The notes beneath the pieces were generated by a model. The model did not search any database. It was not told the DNA's origin and was given only the letters and a program-made list of their open reading frames with translations. Position numbers and translations under genes: made by a program. 64,000 nt of DNA from Herbaspirillum sp. ST 5-3 (GTDB lineage: Bacteria; Pseudomonadota; Gammaproteobacteria; Burkholderiales; Burkholderiaceae_D): positions 1-64,000 of the forward strand of contig NZ_STGI01000003.1 in assembly GCF_004804275.1 (NCBI RefSeq). Direction: 5' to 3'. This document shows, piece after piece, positions 33,979 to 43,508 of the stretch. The first letter of the stretch is position 1. Every line of letters begins with the position of its first letter.

Positions 33979-36780
33979 CTATTTGTCCTTCAAAACCTTT
34001 TGAACGACTTCTTTCGCATTTTCGAGAGTATTAGAAGCGTCATTACCAACCTGCTTCATTACCTTGCCAAATAATGATTTGCGCGAAGAAAGCGTGCCAT
34101 CTTCACTCTTGGTAATTTCAGCCTTTTTATCGAATTCTTTTGGAGCGGCACCCGTGTTATCCGTGAGCAGTTTGCCCCTTTCTCGGATATCCTTTCGAAC
34201 AGTTTGCAGTTCCGGATTGGTAACAGAAGCGGATTGTGCTGGCGCTGAGATTGCCGGGCCATGAGCTTTCACTGCCGAGCGGTTTTTCTTATTGATAGCG
34301 TCAATATTGGGATTGAGATTCGGGGCGGCGCTATAGGAATCGTACGGTATTGAAGCATCGCCGAATGAAACAGGAACTGCAGTCCCATCCGAAAATACGC
34401 GATTCGGACGAGGCGCCTGACGCGCGAGTTCACTATCCAACAGGGCATGTGCAGATGCGCTGGTACCGCCATATTGCTCCGCATAGCGCCGAAACATTTC
34501 AATATTGTGAGGGTCTGCGGCAATATCGATCGAAATCGTCTCTCCCTTTTCGCGTGCACTGGATAGTCGTTCGGCAAACGCAACGCGCTCAGCGTACTTT
34601 GCTTCATTGCGTTGCGCTCGATTAGTCGTGGTAGCGAGGCGCGAGGACAGCTCTGACGCTTCGTTATTGTCGCGTGATAGGGCATTGAGCACGTTGGTGT
34701 CACGACTGAGACGATCGCCGAACTTCTTGAATTCGGCCACCTGGTCCTGCGTGAGATGACTGAGAACTTTCTGCTCTTCAGCCGAAATGCCTGCGCTGTA
34801 ATTCTTTCCTGCACTTGCTCTCACTTCGGCGCCTGCTTTCAGCAAGGGGCCGTTGGTGCCAATGCCAAAGCGGCCAGCAGCGCCAAAAGCGATTTGCGCA
34901 ACTTGCTGCTGGGTCAAACCGGTTTTGGAAGCGACTTGATTGGTAATTTGATTGAGATGGTCAAGACTGTTACCGATCTCTTCGTAGCTGCTACTGGAAG
35001 ATCCGCTGGAACTTCGATGAGAACCGAGCTTGGTCGTGCCTTTGCTAAAAATATCGGCAAGGATCGTAGAGCGCTCGGTGTTTGCCGCGATGGCTTCACT
35101 TCGCGCTGCCTCGGCAGATTTATTGGCTTCCGCCACCTCATGTTCGCCAACCTTAACCGAAACCATGCGCGATGCAAATCCTTGATTGCGCAGCATATTG
35201 ATGGCCGAAACGCCAGTCAGCGCGTTGGTGCTCAGGGTGTTCCCGGTAATGTCGCTCTGGACACTGCTCATGAACGCTGACGTCCGGTTCGGCGCAAGCT
35301 GCATCTGATCCATGCTGACATTACCGATGTTGACATTGCCATTGGCCGCGGAACCCGATGTCGATGAAGTCGTTGACTGCAGTCCGGATAGTCCGGCGAC
35401 CAGTGCGTTGCCGAGATTTTCCATCCGTTTGATCGCTACCCACGCGATGAAGGGGATGCTGATGGTCAGATAACCGACCACCGCCTGCGACGAAATCGCG
35501 TTCGAAAATATCGGTGACGCTGTCAGCAGCGACAATGCCTTGGCGCCGCTGCCGATGTCTGCCGCGGCCGACAATTCGGACGCGGCATAGATGCTCGCCA
35601 TATAGTTGAGGATCGCATACAGCGGTGGCCAGAGCTGAATCCAGATCAGCACGCCGAGATAGTTTTTCAGGGCCATCATCGTCTCACGTCCGCTCGTCAG
35701 GAAAAGCAGCAATACGACCAGCGGGAACAGCGCGTACGCGAGCGCCTCGACCACGTTGCGCACCACCGGCAGCGCCTGTTCCGCGATCTTGCCATTGTTG
35801 ATCCAGGCGGCATTGGTCTGGGCAACCGCTTGCGCCTGTCCGACAGCAAGTACCATGGATGCCGGGTCGTTGATTTTTTGGCCGATGATTTTGCTGGTGT
35901 CATTGATCGCGTTGATCACAGCGTTCTGCCGGATGATGTCTGCTGCCGTGGCAGCGGCATTCGCGATATTGTTCCTGATATAGGCCTGCTGGATCTGATT
36001 GGCGATCACCGACGAGGCAGCTGCCGCCGGCAGGGTCGGATTCAACTGGAACGCGAGCTTTGCCTGGATCACAGTGATTTGGGCAGGAACGCGCGCGGAG
36101 AGGTCGTTAAAGGCATTCGGGCAGGTGTCGGTGGTGACCGTGCCGCCGGCGGCGGTGAGCGTGGTGAAGCGCGCGGGATTCGGGTTGCCCATCATGCTCC
36201 AGACATCGTCGGAGCGCGAGAAGGCGGTGGGATCGATGGTGCCATCGATCAGGTCGTACATCGTGCAGTTGTGAATGAAGTTGATCAGATCGGTCCGGAA
36301 ATTCGGGTCCTGGAACACCACGCTGCCGGTTTCGCGAATCAGCCGGTTGCCGAACACGAGACCGTTTTTCTGGTACGTCATCTCGCTCGGAAGGTTGGCG
36401 TTGCCCGGGATGACCTGGAACGCGGTCTCGAACAGCTCGGTAATCGTGTTGCCGACCGTGCTCGTGATGCCGCCGAACATGGCCAGGCCAAAGGGGACGT
36501 TGCCGACGACCTTGACCGGCGCGCCGCCGGTCTTATCGACGATGCCCACGGTGACGCGCGGCACGAACAGGATCGAATAGACCAGCACCACCGTCGCGAG
36601 CCATTGCCAGCCTTGCAATTTCTGTGGAGCGAATGCGTAGGCGAGCAGCGCGGCGATAAACCCGCAAAAAGCCACACCAGCTATCGCGCTCAGGTAGGTG
36701 TCCGAACCCCGGATGGCGGCAATCGCGTTGAAGATGCCAAACAGGCTGTCCGAATTCTGATAGGCGAAGATTTCCCACAT
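33979..36780 (-). CDS. traG: conjugal transfer protein TraG, F-type
   Basis: A 933-residue protein. The N-terminal half is the TraG-N membrane domain with several spans (AGVAFCGFIAALLAYAFAP early, then FPLVVLLLFLTSGRETMMAL). The C-terminal half is a long helical periplasmic region rich in Ser, Ala and Glu. TraG of F-type systems acts in pilus assembly and, through its C-terminal part, in mating-pair stabilisation and entry exclusion. It is the last gene of the minus-strand tra operon in this window. Confidence 0.88.
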   Translation of the reverse strand: MWEIFAYQNSDSLFGIFNAIAAIRGSDTYLSAIAGVAFCGFIAALLAYAFAPQKLQGWQWLATVVLVYSILFVPRVTVGIVDKTGGAPVKVVGNVPFGLAMFGGITSTVGNTITELFETAFQVIPGNANLPSEMTYQKNGLVFGNRLIRETGSVVFQDPNFRTDLINFIHNCTMYDLIDGTIDPTAFSRSDDVWSMMGNPNPARFTTLTAAGGTVTTDTCPNAFNDLSARVPAQITVIQAKLAFQLNPTLPAAAASSVIANQIQQAYIRNNIANAAATAADIIRQNAVINAINDTSKIIGQKINDPASMVLAVGQAQAVAQTNAAWINNGKIAEQALPVVRNVVEALAYALFPLVVLLLFLTSGRETMMALKNYLGVLIWIQLWPPLYAILNYMASIYAASELSAAADIGSGAKALSLLTASPIFSNAISSQAVVGYLTISIPFIAWVAIKRMENLGNALVAGLSGLQSTTSSTSGSAANGNVNIGNVSMDQMQLAPNRTSAFMSSVQSDITGNTLSTNALTGVSAINMLRNQGFASRMVSVKVGEHEVAEANKSAEAARSEAIAANTERSTILADIFSKGTTKLGSHRSSSGSSSSSYEEIGNSLDHLNQITNQVASKTGLTQQQVAQIAFGAAGRFGIGTNGPLLKAGAEVRASAGKNYSAGISAEEQKVLSHLTQDQVAEFKKFGDRLSRDTNVLNALSRDNNEASELSSRLATTTNRAQRNEAKYAERVAFAERLSSAREKGETISIDIAADPHNIEMFRRYAEQYGGTSASAHALLDSELARQAPRPNRVFSDGTAVPVSFGDASIPYDSYSAAPNLNPNIDAINKKNRSAVKAHGPAISAPAQSASVTNPELQTVRKDIRERGKLLTDNTGAAPKEFDKKAEITKSEDGTLSSRKSLFGKVMKQVGNDASNTLENAKEVVQKVLKDK

Positions 36781-36816
36781 AGTCTGGCTCCGGTGAAAAC
36801 GTATTGGCGATGGCGG

Positions 36817-38256
36817 CTACTTGCCCAGGTAGGCGGCCTGCTGGCCGAGCATGTCCATTACGTGCTGGGGCATGCTGCTGCGCAGCTGGCGCTCCAGTTG
36901 CTCCAAATGGGAGGACACGGCCTTGAACGACCCGACCTTTTGATACAGGATGTTCTTTTCCTGGGAGATCTGCAGCAGCATCGCTTGTGCGCGCTGCCGG
37001 ATCGCCGAGACCTTGCGTTGTTGCGGCTCCAGCAGCGTGAAATCCTTGTCCAGCGCGGCCATGCCGACCCGCAGATTCTTTTCGAGGAACACGTATGCGT
37101 AATCGGCGGCGATCACATCGCGATATTGGGCAATCAGGCTATCGGCCAGACCGGAGCCGGGGATGGTCGCACCGATCGAAAGCATCTTGTAGACCGGCTC
37201 GCTGGTCTGATTCACGAACCCGACTTCCGGTGAATTGTTCGGAATCGCCGTGCGCGACGCGATCTTCGTTGCGATCGAACGCATCAGCTCCTCGACCTTC
37301 TTGGTGAAGGGCGTATGCGTATAGTTGGTGTCCAGCGTGACGACATCACAGTCGGTGTAGTTATTGCATTTCAGTATATGCTGGATGACATTGCCGGATG
37401 CCGCATCGGTCTGGCCATACAGCAGGTGGGCAATCGACGTTAAGGTCGGTGCGACCGGATCAGGATCGCGCCCCGCTTCGTCGGGATAAAAGATCACGGT
37501 TCCGACCATGCTCATGATCAGCTCGCGTTCCTGATCATCCAAATACGCGCCGGTGAATTGCAGCGCCTTCCATGTGTAGTTGCCGATAAACGGGGCTTTG
37601 TTCTTGATATGGGGGTCGGCCGAGGCGCGTGCGGACGCAAGAATGCTCGGCCGGTCGGTTGCGCAGCGGCGGCGTGCCGCATCCCGGTCGGTTTCAAGGC
37701 CCATGTCGATGGCGAGGTCAGCGCACGCCTCCTGCGAGCTGTAGCCGACCGCCTCGGCGGCCGTGCTTACGATCGCCTTGGCCGTCTCGCAGGAATTGAT
37801 GCGCGCATTGTTAATCCAGGTCTCCAGGCCTTTGGCCCACTTGGTCAGGCCGCCCAAGAGGGGCGAGACGGCTTCCAGTGCCAGCTGGAAGGCGATGCCG
37901 GGCAGCGCGGCGGTGATGTTTTTCAGCATGTTCTTGAACTCGGTCGCCGAGATGTGCGAGAACGAACCGCCAAACACATCGATGCCGCCGCAACCGGCTT
38001 TCGCGCTCGGGAACTGGATGGCCGCCAACTGATAGACCTTGTTCGGCGCGCGCAGCATGAAATTGCCGCCAGAATAGGTATTGTAGGTCTGCCCCCGGAA
38101 CGCGCCGGGCGCGGTGTAATTCCCGACCGCGCCGAGATTGTTGAACATGTTGTTCACTTCCGCATTCAGGTCGCCGGCCTGAATCGAAAGTGGAGCCAGG
38201 CCAAGCGCGCCGGCGGTGACGACGGCAATGGAGCGGTTGAAGAGTTGGTGGGCCAC
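36817..38256 (-). CDS. traH: conjugal transfer protein TraH
   Basis: A 479-residue secreted protein with signal sequence (VTAGALGLAPLSIQA). Regions typical of F-type TraH are AAIQFPSAKAGCGGIDVFGG and LLGGLTKWAKGLETWINN. Paired Cys residues suggest periplasmic disulfides, which fits the TraF and DsbC-like partners in the operon. The start is GTG with AGGAAGG upstream. TraH is needed for pilus assembly. Confidence 0.9.
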   Translation of the reverse strand: MAHQLFNRSIAVVTAGALGLAPLSIQAGDLNAEVNNMFNNLGAVGNYTAPGAFRGQTYNTYSGGNFMLRAPNKVYQLAAIQFPSAKAGCGGIDVFGGSFSHISATEFKNMLKNITAALPGIAFQLALEAVSPLLGGLTKWAKGLETWINNARINSCETAKAIVSTAAEAVGYSSQEACADLAIDMGLETDRDAARRRCATDRPSILASARASADPHIKNKAPFIGNYTWKALQFTGAYLDDQERELIMSMVGTVIFYPDEAGRDPDPVAPTLTSIAHLLYGQTDAASGNVIQHILKCNNYTDCDVVTLDTNYTHTPFTKKVEELMRSIATKIASRTAIPNNSPEVGFVNQTSEPVYKMLSIGATIPGSGLADSLIAQYRDVIAADYAYVFLEKNLRVGMAALDKDFTLLEPQQRKVSAIRQRAQAMLLQISQEKNILYQKVGSFKAVSSHLEQLERQLRSSMPQHVMDMLGQQAAYLGK

Positions 38257-38268
38257 GATAAATCCTTC

Positions 38269-39120
38269 CTATCGCAAAGAAATCCGCTTGGTGGTGCTCG
38301 GGACCAGGGCTTCGGTCGACGGGGTCGATACCATCGAGATGCGTTCCAGCAGTTGGGACTCGGATAGCACGCCGAAGCCGATCGGGGTAATTTTTCCGGT
38401 GAAGGGCTGCGCCAGGAAAAGCGCCGGCACTTGCGCGACATTGAGCGTGCGGGCAATGCCGTTGTCGCGCCGCGGATTCGGAAAATTCGGCAAGCCGCCG
38501 CCGTCCATGCTGACCGGCACCACCTGGATGCCGTACCTGGCCTGGAATGCCTCCAGCGTCGGCGCAAACGCATGGCAATACGGGCAATCGCTGCGGAAAA
38601 AGAAAAACAACACGTGGTCTTTTCCCAGCTCGGCGATCGAGTGCGAGCGCGCCTGTAATTGATCGTGCTCGAAGACTTCCAGGGCCTTCGCGTTGACCGG
38701 ACGGCCCTGCAGCGTGGGATCGAGTTCCGGTGTCGCCCACGCCACGCGTTGCGCCACATCCGCGAACAGCGATGCCTGCCCGACCACCTTCGATTCCAGC
38801 TCCATGTAGCGGCGCACATTGGCTTCGGTCGGATTGATGATCGCGATGTTGCGGTATTCCTCCAGCTTTTTCTGGAGGCGTTCGAACTGCACAATTTCCG
38901 GCGGCTTGTGCGGTTCTGATTTCGGCGCTGGCGCCGGCGCCGGAGCGGCTTTCGGTGGTTCCACGGGTTCCGGCTCCGGGTCTTCGTAGAAATGCCAGCC
39001 GCGTTCGCTGTCACCCCAGTACGACGATCCGCGCGCGACGTTGACCGTTTTCTGCTGGGTGCCTTGTGCGGCGGCGGTTACGGATACGGTGAGGGCGAGA
39101 ATGGCGCAAAGAAGCTTCAT
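38269..39120 (-). CDS. traF: conjugal transfer protein TraF, thioredoxin-like
   Basis: A 283-residue protein with signal peptide (LLCAILALTVSVTAAAQ), a Pro/Ala-rich linker (PPKAAPAPAPAPKSEP) and a thioredoxin-fold domain with a CPYC active site (FFFRSDCPYCHAFAP). F-type TraF assists folding of disulfide-bonded pilus proteins. It lies 12 bases upstream of traH and starts with GAGGG upstream of the ATG. Confidence 0.9.
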   Translation of the reverse strand: MKLLCAILALTVSVTAAAQGTQQKTVNVARGSSYWGDSERGWHFYEDPEPEPVEPPKAAPAPAPAPKSEPHKPPEIVQFERLQKKLEEYRNIAIINPTEANVRRYMELESKVVGQASLFADVAQRVAWATPELDPTLQGRPVNAKALEVFEHDQLQARSHSIAELGKDHVLFFFFRSDCPYCHAFAPTLEAFQARYGIQVVPVSMDGGGLPNFPNPRRDNGIARTLNVAQVPALFLAQPFTGKITPIGFGVLSESQLLERISMVSTPSTEALVPSTTKRISLR

Positions 39121-39133
39121 GTTGCTTCCCTCA

Positions 39134-39505
39134 TCACAAAGAGCGCGGCGGCAAGCCGTCGCGGCAATAGTTGATGCCGAATTCGATCGTCTGCTTGCGT
39201 GGCGCCGCTGCGCCTGGCAGGAGCACACCGTCCTGCCAGAACACCACCTTCAGCCTGCTGCAACCCTGCTGCGCGTAGCGCTTGATGGTGGTGACGTCGA
39301 TATAAATCGGCGTGGTGGCCTTGAACTTGTTCGAGATCGCGTCGGCCGTTTCTCCGGTCAGCACCCCATAGGCTTCGCCGACAGGCGAATCGATCGCTGC
39401 CAACATGAGTGGACGGGGATCCGGCACCGGCGTGCGCATCACAGCCGTTTGTGCGCTGGCTGCACCGGCGAGCAGGAGGAGCATGAGCGCATGGGACTTG
39501 GTCAT
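39134..39505 (-). CDS. hypothetical secreted protein of the tra operon
   Basis: A 123-residue protein with a signal peptide (HALMLLLLAGAASA) and a mature domain containing VGEAYGVLTGETADAISNKF and two cysteines (GCSRLKVVF, NYCRDGLPP). ACGGAGG precedes the ATG. I do not recognise the family, but its place between traN and traF suggests a periplasmic part of the transfer apparatus. A TnpB element sits directly upstream and may separate it from the traN transcript. Confidence 0.6.
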   Translation of the reverse strand: MTKSHALMLLLLAGAASAQTAVMRTPVPDPRPLMLAAIDSPVGEAYGVLTGETADAISNKFKATTPIYIDVTTIKRYAQQGCSRLKVVFWQDGVLLPGAAAPRKQTIEFGINYCRDGLPPRSL

Positions 39506-39591
39506 AGATCCTCCGTAAATAAGCCCATGATTTCATTCGTGGGTGGAGTTGCTCGTGCGGGAAGCGCATTCTGTGGGCTAGAATCTGTCGC

Positions 39592-39936
39592 ATGGTCGAT
39601 GTGGTTACTCATCGGATTTGCGTGTACCAGACAGCCTGTTATGTTAGTTGGTGCTCGAAGTATCGACGGGATGTGCTGACGTGGCCGGTGGCTGAGGGAA
39701 CGAGAAAGATGCTCGATGCCATTTGCACGGAACTGGTATGGCCGGTGATTAATACTGCCAAATTCCTGAATGGCACGACGGCGCGACTGCTGTTGCAGAG
39801 CGTCTCTGCGTTCCAGCAAAGGTTGTGGGGCGGCCATTTGTGGTTGCAGTACTGCAATCTCGGTACGGCGGGCAACATCAGCGCTGAGATGATGCGACGC
39901 TTCATTGCGCGATCCGAGCATCTCCCCAAACGGTGA
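39592..39936 (+). pseudogene. IS200-type tnpA with its catalytic part deleted
   Basis: The frame keeps the family start (VSWCSKYRRDVLTWPVAEGT) and end (AKFLNGTTARLLLQSV; RLWGGHLWLQYC) but lacks the middle block with the HUH motif normally read as MPDHVHLL. At 114 codons it is short, and the deletion is in frame. Without HUH histidines the Y1 transposase cannot cut DNA, so the element can move only with help from another copy. Confidence 0.75.
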
Positions 39937-39942
39937 TAGTCC

Positions 39943-41085
39943 ATGATACGCACGGCATCGATTCGATTGAACATCATGCCCATTCAGGCAGCGGCGCTTT
40001 TTGCTGTGCGCGCGGCCTATGCCGATGCCTGCAACCGCTTGGTGCCGGTAGTGCGCGAGAATCGCCTGTGGAATCGCGTCGCCTTGCACCAGCGTGCCTA
40101 CACGATGTTGCGCGAGACGACGCCCCTTGGCAGCCAGATGTGCTGCAACGCCATCTATTCTGTGTGCAAAGCATATAAGGCACAAATGGAACGGGGGCGC
40201 ATCAGAAAAGACGACATGGTTCCCGTAATCCGCTTCAACCGCGCCAGCGTGCATTACGACAAGCGCACCTACTCGCTTAAAGGTGACACCGTTTCGCTGA
40301 ACACACTGAATGGCCGCATTGTTGTGCCCATGATACTCGGCGACCATCAGCGACGAATCGTCGGATCCGGGAAGCCCAAGGAAGCCGAACTCGTCTTCTG
40401 CAGGGGCAAATGGTTCTTTAACCTTGTCGTCGAATCCGGCGACAAGAAACAAGACGCATCCGGCTTGGTGATGGGCGTGGATGTCGGGGAAAACAATCTC
40501 GCTGCCACCAGCACGGGCAAGGTCTTTGGCGGCGAGCAACTTCGCGACTGGCGCGACCGCCACCTTGCCCTGCGCCGCCGTCTCCAGTCCAATGGCAGCC
40601 AGAGCGCGAAACAGACGCTCCGACAGGTCTCTGGCAAGGAGGCACGACGCGTGAAGCACGTTAATCACGAAACGAGCAAGGCTATCGTCGCGGAAGCCAT
40701 GAAGGCCGGCGTTGCCAAGATTTTGATGGAGGACCTGACGCACATCCGTGACCGTATCAAGGGTGGCAAACGCGTGCGCGGCAGGTTGCATCGCTGGGCC
40801 TTCCGGCAGTTGCAGACATTTGTGGAGTACAAGGCAAAGGCAGAAGGGATTGAGGTCGAGTATGTGAGCCCGGCTTACACGAGCCAGACCTGCTCTTGCT
40901 GCGGCGAACTTGGGAAGCGCGCCAAGCACCGTTTTGTGTGTGAACACTGTGGTCTCCGGGCGCACAGCGACTTGAATGCAAGTCGGAACCTTGCCCGGAT
41001 TGGCGGGACCGCCGTCCTGCCAATGGCGGCTGTAAATACGCCTGATGTGGGGAATATGAGTAGAAATGTTCATGTTTCACCATAA
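39943..41085 (+). CDS. tnpB: TnpB RNA-guided nuclease of an IS605-type element
   Basis: A 380-residue protein of full family length. The RuvC catalytic residues are present: Asp180 (GVDVGENN), Glu263 (MEDLT) and Asp343 (HSDLNASRN). A zinc ribbon with two CxxC pairs (CSCC and CEHC) lies between the last two. TnpB proteins cut DNA guided by an RNA read from the element's right end, and they are the ancestors of Cas12. The guide RNA would come from around 41000-41107, with its guide part reading into the traN 3' end. Confidence 0.88.
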   Translation: MIRTASIRLNIMPIQAAALFAVRAAYADACNRLVPVVRENRLWNRVALHQRAYTMLRETTPLGSQMCCNAIYSVCKAYKAQMERGRIRKDDMVPVIRFNRASVHYDKRTYSLKGDTVSLNTLNGRIVVPMILGDHQRRIVGSGKPKEAELVFCRGKWFFNLVVESGDKKQDASGLVMGVDVGENNLAATSTGKVFGGEQLRDWRDRHLALRRRLQSNGSQSAKQTLRQVSGKEARRVKHVNHETSKAIVAEAMKAGVAKILMEDLTHIRDRIKGGKRVRGRLHRWAFRQLQTFVEYKAKAEGIEVEYVSPAYTSQTCSCCGELGKRAKHRFVCEHCGLRAHSDLNASRNLARIGGTAVLPMAAVNTPDVGNMSRNVHVSP

Positions 41086-41109
41086 AGCCTGGGTTTTCAT
41101 CCGGGTTAT

Positions 41110-43506
41110 TTACCAGCACTTTCCTTTCCCGTAGTAGCAATTGGAGAGCCGTGCCGCATTGGTGGACTGGATATTGCCGACGTTCGGCATGGTGGGCACG
41201 ATGGAGGCGTAGAACTCGGTCAAGTCCATCGCGCCAAAGTCGAGGGATTGCAGCTGGGCGATGGTAAATCCCGAACAGTCCGGATTCTGGTCACTGCCCC
41301 AGCCCTTGCCGACCTGGGCGCGTCCTTGTTCATTGACGATGCGGGACAGGACCGAGTTGAAGCAGCATTTCGAGGTGGTGTGCTCGATGCAGGAAATGCA
41401 ACTGCCGAACACCGTGATGCACGACGAGCACCAGCTGCCGACGGTATGACACAGGTGCGCGCCTTCCTTCATCGCGAGTTTTCCTTCTTCTTCATTGCAC
41501 GACGTCATCGACATCGCGACATAGAACACGACCGACACGGCCAGTGACCAGGGATCGAATGCGATCGCCAGGCTGTCGGTCGTCGCCAGCGTGACCGAGC
41601 CTGCCGGCAATGCCGTGCCGTTGACCGCGACCGTCACGCCATAGGAGGTAAAACTGCCGCTATAGCCGCCGGACGTCAGCATGGCAGTGATGCCCTGGGT
41701 GATGAATTCGCGGTTGTCCGAGTTCATTAGGATGTCGTACACCAGGCGCGACCCGGCGCCCAACAGCGACTGGTTGGTCATGCCAGCGCCGGCGCTATCC
41801 GAATAACAGCAGTTTGTCAGGAGCCGGTCACGGCAGGTATTGCGCTCGCCTTTGAAGACTTGCATGCGGTCCGTGTCCAGATAGACGCCCGCTTCGCGGG
41901 CCGCTTCCATGAACGACATGGAGCGGGCGAAGTCGGCGTCGTTGGTGTACGCTTTATTAAAACAGCTCGCCCCCAGACAAAAGACATCATTCGGGCAATT
42001 GCTTGCCACGGTGGTGGTCTGCGCCGGCACGGGACACTGGTACGTGTCCTCGAACACTTCGCATGCGCCGGTTGCCCCGTTCGTTTGCCGGCAGGTGGAG
42101 GTGGTCGGTGTGCAGCCTGCTGCCGCCAACGGAGCGCATTCATCGACCGGCGCACCGGCGGCGCAGGAGAAGGTGCGGTTGTATTGCCAGCAAGCGCGCG
42201 TGACGTCTTTGCCGTCGATGGTCTTGGTGGCAGGACCATCGACGCAGACATCGGCGGTCGTCAGGGTGCAGCGCGAACCGGAGGCCAGCACCGGACACTG
42301 GTCGTCCCACCGGTCGGTCTCCGTAAAACTGGTAACGGGCTTGGTGTAATTCAGCGTCATTTGCGGGATCGCCATCGGAAAGGCGGGATTGATTTGCCAG
42401 CCGACGACGGGCCGCGCCCCGACCGGCGCCCAATAGGCGGCTGACGGTGTACTGACTGAAGTGCCGGTGTACGCGGTTGGCGAGGCCGACGGGGTATAGC
42501 AAAGGCTTTCGTCCAGCGTCGACACGACGGGATCGCAACCGGCGCATGGAGTACCTGAGGACACGATATTGCCGCCGCTAGTTTGTCCTGCGCCACAGGC
42601 GGCATACACCTTACTAAATGGTTCAACCGACGTGCAGGTCCCGGAATCTCCGCCTGTGCATACGTCGGCATGATCCGGAGCGAGCAGGGCCGTGACGGCG
42701 CAGGCCGATGTGCTGCAGGCGTTGTCGACCACCCATACCCGGTAATGGGCGGGAGTACCTTGAGGACTGGCATCGCCGATAGCCAGGCCGAGATCGACGA
42801 CGGCTTGCGGGAATACCCGCGGCGCCGCCAGATCGACATTGAAGGTGGCCAGTGGATTGCCCGAGTTGGTCACCCGAAAATGCTGCGCGCTGTCGGCGCG
42901 GTCGGGCAGGCATTGCACGTCCAAACCTGTATTGCCCGATCCGGCGTGAGCGAACCAGTCGCCGACATTGCAGCTCGTCGACCGCGCAACGCCCACCGTC
43001 AAACTGCGCGCGCACTGGAAATTGCCGACGCCCGCATAGCGATGGCACAGGCGCGGCTGCATCGTCGCGGGGGTGTTCACGTCATTAGTGACGCAGTCGG
43101 AATAATAGGAGGCGAGGCTGCCGAGCGCGAGCGAAGGATTGCGCGCAATACTCTTTGCGGTGACGACATTCGGATCGTATGCGGTCACGGCAGGCCGCGG
43201 GGTATTGGCGGATGCGACGGCGTTGCGCTGCGCCTCGCATACCGGGTCATGGGGCGCGAGGGTGCAGTTGACGAGGCGCGCATTGGCTTGGGCCGATAGA
43301 TTGGCCTGGCCGTAATATGCGGTTTCCGGCGGTGTGGCCGTATACCCGGGGACCACGGTGGACGCGCTGGTCTGGTTCACGCTGCCGCGAATGGCGGGGT
43401 TGGCGGCGGTACCGGCCACTACGCCTTCATCGTGTGGCGCGGCCATCGCAGCTGTCTGTGTCCAGGTGAAACAGAACAGGGTGAGCGTGGTGATCGCCTT
43501 GCGCAT
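41110..43506 (-). CDS. traN: conjugal transfer mating-pair stabilisation protein TraN
   Basis: About 798 residues with signal peptide (TTLTLFCFTWTQTAAMAA) and very many cysteines, for example the cluster SWCSSCITVFGSCISCIEHT near the C-terminus. F-type TraN is an outer-membrane protein that contacts the recipient surface, and recipient choice depends on its variable middle. The ATG at 43506 follows the trbC stop by 2 bases. Its stop codon lies 3 bases from the TnpB element. Confidence 0.9.
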   Translation of the reverse strand: MRKAITTLTLFCFTWTQTAAMAAPHDEGVVAGTAANPAIRGSVNQTSASTVVPGYTATPPETAYYGQANLSAQANARLVNCTLAPHDPVCEAQRNAVASANTPRPAVTAYDPNVVTAKSIARNPSLALGSLASYYSDCVTNDVNTPATMQPRLCHRYAGVGNFQCARSLTVGVARSTSCNVGDWFAHAGSGNTGLDVQCLPDRADSAQHFRVTNSGNPLATFNVDLAAPRVFPQAVVDLGLAIGDASPQGTPAHYRVWVVDNACSTSACAVTALLAPDHADVCTGGDSGTCTSVEPFSKVYAACGAGQTSGGNIVSSGTPCAGCDPVVSTLDESLCYTPSASPTAYTGTSVSTPSAAYWAPVGARPVVGWQINPAFPMAIPQMTLNYTKPVTSFTETDRWDDQCPVLASGSRCTLTTADVCVDGPATKTIDGKDVTRACWQYNRTFSCAAGAPVDECAPLAAAGCTPTTSTCRQTNGATGACEVFEDTYQCPVPAQTTTVASNCPNDVFCLGASCFNKAYTNDADFARSMSFMEAAREAGVYLDTDRMQVFKGERNTCRDRLLTNCCYSDSAGAGMTNQSLLGAGSRLVYDILMNSDNREFITQGITAMLTSGGYSGSFTSYGVTVAVNGTALPAGSVTLATTDSLAIAFDPWSLAVSVVFYVAMSMTSCNEEEGKLAMKEGAHLCHTVGSWCSSCITVFGSCISCIEHTTSKCCFNSVLSRIVNEQGRAQVGKGWGSDQNPDCSGFTIAQLQSLDFGAMDLTEFYASIVPTMPNVGNIQSTNAARLSNCYYGKGKCW

Positions 43507-43508
43507 GG

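Larger units (their letters stand above)
39519..41107 (+). mobile_element. IS200/IS605-family element with tnpB, between traN and the next tra gene
   Basis: The left end has a hairpin CCCATG (39524-39529)/CGTGGG (39538-39543) and the right end CCTGG (41088-41092)/CCGGG (41101-41105), each with an 8-base loop and a G-T pair, as expected for subterminal IS605 hairpins. Exact ends are uncertain by several bases. It runs opposite to the tra operon and has no duplicated target, as usual for this family. Confidence 0.75.

Noticed and set aside
35830-37233. 467-codon plus-strand ORF across traG and traH
   Set aside because: Antisense to two well-supported genes and rich in His/Asp/Arg; no domain or ribosome site.
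39502-41073. 523-codon minus-strand ORF opposite tnpB
   Set aside because: Antisense to a gene with an intact RuvC triad; no recognisable domain.
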